Shown here: in pieces, positions 61,770-64,000 of the stretch
How the letters are laid out: each line of letters begins with the position of its first letter
Numbering within the stretch: the first letter of the stretch is position 1
Origin: Armatimonadota bacterium
GTDB taxonomy: Bacteria > Armatimonadota > Fimbriimonadia > Fimbriimonadales > Fimbriimonadaceae
Reading direction: 5' to 3'
Assembly: GCA_027451905.1 (NCBI GenBank)
Contig: DAIDHV010000003.1
Span: 1-64,000, forward strand
DNA length: 64,000 nt
The notes under the pieces: model-generated
The model's database searches: none
Seen by the model: only the letters and a program-made list of their open reading frames with translations
Told to the model about the DNA's origin: nothing
Made by a program: the position numbers and the translations under genes

Positions 61770-62945
61770 TTACACCTTTTGCAGTGCGAAAGGGTTTTCA
61801 AGGGGTTGTAGTTTTTTTTCGTCGAGGTCGATGTAACCTAGATCGAAGTTCATGAAAGAAACGAGCCAAATGTTTTCTTCAACTTCCTTTATCCCGAGTG
61901 TCTGCCCTGCCATGACGTGGGAGACGTTGATCTTTTTGCGATGGAGGCATATTCTTCCGCACGAGGTAACCAAGACTGTTCTATCGCGGAATGGGTAGCA
62001 AAGCTCGGTGATACCGTTGTAGGTTCTTGTCGCAGGCACATAAACCTCTGAGGGCGTTTTCATTTCCAGGGCCTCGTGGGGGCGTTCAAAATTGAATTCG
62101 TTAACGAATTCGTCGAACCTTGCTTGTTGCTGAAGGAAATTAGACTTGGCAGGTCTGGTGGCTTCTTTCTTAAGGGTCAGGTGCATCCGTTCATGCCGCC
62201 CATTTTGTTGCGGATTACCTGGCTTGATTCTCTCGATGGAGATCCCAAGCCGCAGCCACCACACGGAGAGTTTGCTAAGCTGGAACAACGCGTTAGGTGA
62301 AGCAAACGGAACTCCATTGTCACTTCGAATCGCACTTGGCAACCCTCTTTCTTTAAAAAGGCTTTCAAAGGCTGTAAAGGCAGTCTCCTCCCGCACCGAC
62401 TCCAGAGCCTCACACATAAGTAAGTACCGAGAGGCATGGTCGGTGACTGTAAGTGGGTAGCAATATCGGCGGTCCCCGAGCATGAACTCTCCCTTGAAAT
62501 CTACACACCACAAGTCATTGGGAGATCTGCCCGTGGAAAGAGGCGTTCCTTGCGCGCGTGTTCTTCGCCCTTTCATTGGCTCAACAAGCTTGTGGCGATC
62601 AAGGACTGCATGAATGGTGCTCACCGCCGGCACCCTGACTTCTGAAGGAAACTTACCAAGCAACAACTCGCGTAACTTACGAGCTCCCCAGTGTGGTTTT
62701 TCCTTCTTAAGCTGGACGATCGCAGTTTCCACCTGAAAGGGCAATTGGTTCGCATAATGAACCGGTCGACGGGACCTATCCGTCAAAGCCTCAAGGCCAC
62801 ACTCATTGTAACGATCCCAAATCTTATAGCCAGTCTTTCGGGAAATTCCGAACTCTCGACATACATGACTCATCTCCTCACCCTCAAGGATGCGAGAAAC
62901 AAAACGCATACGTTCTTCCATTTTTGAACACTCATTCCAAGGCAC
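61770..62945 (-). CDS. IS481-family transposase
   Basis: 391 aa with an N-terminal HTH (VCREFGISRKTGYKIWDRY) and an integrase core. The DDE residues are in WCVDFKGEF, IRSDNGVPFASP and RHERMHLTLKKE. The start MPWNECSKMEERMRFV is typical of the family; here the codon is GTG at 62945 with AGGAG six bases upstream, and that ribosome site lies inside a large palindrome. The frame appears intact, so the copy may be active. Confidence 0.92.
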   Translation of the reverse strand: MPWNECSKMEERMRFVSRILEGEEMSHVCREFGISRKTGYKIWDRYNECGLEALTDRSRRPVHYANQLPFQVETAIVQLKKEKPHWGARKLRELLLGKFPSEVRVPAVSTIHAVLDRHKLVEPMKGRRTRAQGTPLSTGRSPNDLWCVDFKGEFMLGDRRYCYPLTVTDHASRYLLMCEALESVREETAFTAFESLFKERGLPSAIRSDNGVPFASPNALFQLSKLSVWWLRLGISIERIKPGNPQQNGRHERMHLTLKKEATRPAKSNFLQQQARFDEFVNEFNFERPHEALEMKTPSEVYVPATRTYNGITELCYPFRDRTVLVTSCGRICLHRKKINVSHVMAGQTLGIKEVEENIWLVSFMNFDLGYIDLDEKKLQPLENPFALQKV

Positions 62946-62948
62946 GCC

Positions 62949-62982
62949 ATTCTCCTATGACCCTGCAGGGTCATAGGAGAAT
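62949..62982. promoter_or_regulatory. Perfect 34-bp palindrome covering the transposase ribosome site
   Basis: ATTCTCCTATGACCCTG is followed directly by its exact reverse complement (17+17, no loop). The right half, read toward the transposase, contains AGGAGA, the Shine-Dalgarno for the GTG at 62945. In a transcript entering from outside, the hairpin would hide the site; promoters inside the element could avoid it. Comparable protection is known in IS10 and IS200. Confidence 0.7.
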
Positions 62983-63103
62983 GTGTAACCCATGTCTCCG
63001 GAACAATCTGTTACCTATCTGTCACAACGTACACTGATCATTTTACAGGGAACCAGCCAGGGACAGATCCTCGGCATAACCCACTAATGACACAAACCCG
63101 GTC

Positions 63104-63277
63104 ATGGTCACTCACCTCAAACGGATCGAAGAAAGGGTCTGGGCACGGTGACCGATCAACGAGGAGGAATGGCACCTCATTGGGGTGGTGTTTGGCTTAA
63201 TTGAACGCTTTATCGGTCGAGACCCACGATTCAAACGAGATCAACTTTATACGGGAATCACCCATATTCATTTTTAA
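63104..63277 (+). pseudogene. Possible gene remnant with one in-frame stop
   Basis: A plus-strand frame of 58 codons reads MVTHLKRIEERVWAR, stop (TGA), then PINEEEWHLIGVVFGLIERF and on to DQLYTGITHIHF and TAA. The protein-like character on both sides suggests a gene broken by a CGA-to-TGA change. It is not recognised. An open frame on the opposite strand over part of the same DNA makes this uncertain. Confidence 0.25.
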
Positions 63278-63502
63278 CGGCATAACCTTATGAGACTTCG
63301 TTTGCATGAATTGCTTACACCCCTCACGCAAGTACCCCGTCACAATTAAGGAGTGTCCGAGGGTTAGTTTCTTCCACGGTAAGGCGAGCTTAAACTGTTT
63401 CCGAGCGATCTTTTGTATAGGGTAGCCTAAGTCATTCCAGACCCGACTTACGAAATCCGCCCCGCCAGAAGCGGCATAGAAATTGCAGAGGTACGCATTC
63501 TA

Positions 63503-63931
63503 ATGCGGCTGTACGCTGACTCACTTGGCTTTGACCTCAGTTACCAAAACTTTAGTGAAGAGCTAGCCGAACTTCCTGGAAAGTACCGTCCTCCGAATGG
63601 AGAACTCCTACTTGCCTACAACGACTGCGGAAGCGCGGTTGGATGCGTGGGTTTACGACCCTTGTCCGCCGACATCTGCGAAATGAAGAGACTGTATGTT
63701 AGTCCCGAAGGGCGTGGACTAGGATTGGGCCGAGAGTTGACCCAGTCCATCATCCAAGTTGCAAAATCACGAAGGTATAGAGAAATCCGATTGGATACCT
63801 TTCCGAGCATGGAAGTCGCCATTGAAATCTACAAAAAAGAGGGATTCGTCCAGATTCCACCTTACATTGAAACAGGTATGGAAGGTAACGTCTTTATGGC
63901 TAAGAACCTCCAAGATACTTTCGATCTATAA
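63503..63931 (+). CDS. GNAT-family N-acetyltransferase, 5' end uncertain
   Basis: 142 aa from the first ATG. The acetyl-CoA motif RGLGLGRELT (about 69-78), CEMKRLYVSPEGRG and RLDTFPSMEVAIEIYKKEGF mark a GNAT enzyme. The family pattern continues in frame upstream of the ATG: codons from 63446 read YEIRPARSGIEIAEVRIL, which is the usual first strand and helix. The upstream frame closes at a TAA (63428-63430), and between it and 63503 there is no ATG, GTG or TTG. So it either starts at a rare codon (ATT at 63434) or the 5' end is damaged. Substrate unknown. Confidence 0.75.
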   Translation: MRLYADSLGFDLSYQNFSEELAELPGKYRPPNGELLLAYNDCGSAVGCVGLRPLSADICEMKRLYVSPEGRGLGLGRELTQSIIQVAKSRRYREIRLDTFPSMEVAIEIYKKEGFVQIPPYIETGMEGNVFMAKNLQDTFDL

Positions 63932-64000
63932 ACTCTGCCCAACCATTGCCAAAGGTCAGGCGCCAAGCCTGTGTTGGTAATCTTGGGAAATGAGTAGCCT

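Larger units (their letters stand above)
61724..63026 (-). mobile_element. IS481-family insertion sequence, about 1.3 kb
   Basis: The transposase is flanked by related terminal sequences in inverted orientation. The left end carries two direct copies of a motif (CCGGAGACATGGGTGACA and CCGGAGACATAGGTTACAC); the right end carries the inverse of the second (GTGTAACCCATGTCTCCGG) and a degenerate copy of the first, ending TGTCACA. Both ends begin TGT when read inward. No target duplication could be found, so the exact ends are uncertain by some bases. The element sits directly beside tRNA-Val. Confidence 0.75.

Noticed and set aside
61720-63030. Target-site duplication of the IS element
   Set aside because: Bases flanking the presumed ends (TGAA and ACGT) do not match, so none is claimed.
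63197-63499. An open minus-strand frame of about 100 codons (NFYAASGGADFVSRVW ... STDKAFN)
   Set aside because: It has no start codon near its 5' end and it is antisense to the convincing GNAT N-terminal coding; probably a chance open frame.

Overview
The window looks like a chromosomal segment of an Armatimonadota bacterium, probably class Fimbriimonadia. The main clue is the prepilin-like protein at 53315-54262, whose N-terminus (FTLIELLVVIAII... followed by ILFPVFAQAK) is typical of that phylum. PEP-CTERM proteins, many TTG/GTG starts and dense 1-4 base gene overlaps fit this. Taxonomy is inferred from protein character only. Base composition is roughly balanced (not computed).

Layout. 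1-5390 is a minimal type II-C CRISPR-Cas locus: an array running off the left edge, cas2, cas1, a 1152-aa Cas9 on the minus strand, and a tracrRNA gene with promoter, anti-repeat and terminator read divergently from cas9. 5389-19183 is mostly minus strand: metalloprotease, rhodanese, cysteine desulfurase, lipoprotein, zinc-ribbon protein, a sigma factor fused to a degenerate GGDEF domain, a PilC/GspF protein, two oxidoreductases, and a SUF iron-sulfur operon (sufC-sufD-sufT-rrf2-iscA) with no adjacent sufB. 19334-21398 holds two duplicated PEP-CTERM proteins. 21626-30219 carries homogentisate dioxygenase, a GEMM-I (c-di-GMP type) riboswitch in front of an flgM-like anti-sigma gene, pepC, cysS, lexA, a PpiC-type chaperone, rsmI and osmC.

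30366-33280 is a two-gene carbohydrate unit (clan GH-D-like hydrolase and a discoidin-domain protein). 33351-38471 is an RND efflux operon ending in its own ArsR regulator, with a 22-bp palindrome at the promoter. 38552-41459 holds molybdopterin synthase functions: a MoaE-MoeB-rhodanese triple fusion and MoaD, around a GAF-SDDEF protein. 45440-51939 is a second, probably copper/silver, RND system whose adaptor is fused to a YtkA/FixH-like domain and a C-terminal cupredoxin. 52281-60377 is a plant-polysaccharide region: LacI regulator, prepilin-like protein, two small lipoproteins, GH52 beta-xylosidase, GH53 galactanase, nitroreductase and GH5 glycanase. 60464-64000 has a TlpA-type thioredoxin, tRNA-Val(CAC), an IS481-family element and a GNAT acetyltransferase with no canonical start codon.

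Themes worth following: (1) c-di-GMP logic around sigma factors (riboswitch-flgM, sigma-GGDEF fusion, GAF-SDDEF protein); (2) a compact CRISPR locus in which the promoter carried by each repeat is also preserved, inverted, in the tracrRNA anti-repeat facing cas9; (3) several unusual domain fusions. All functions are inferred from reading the sequence; no database search was run.
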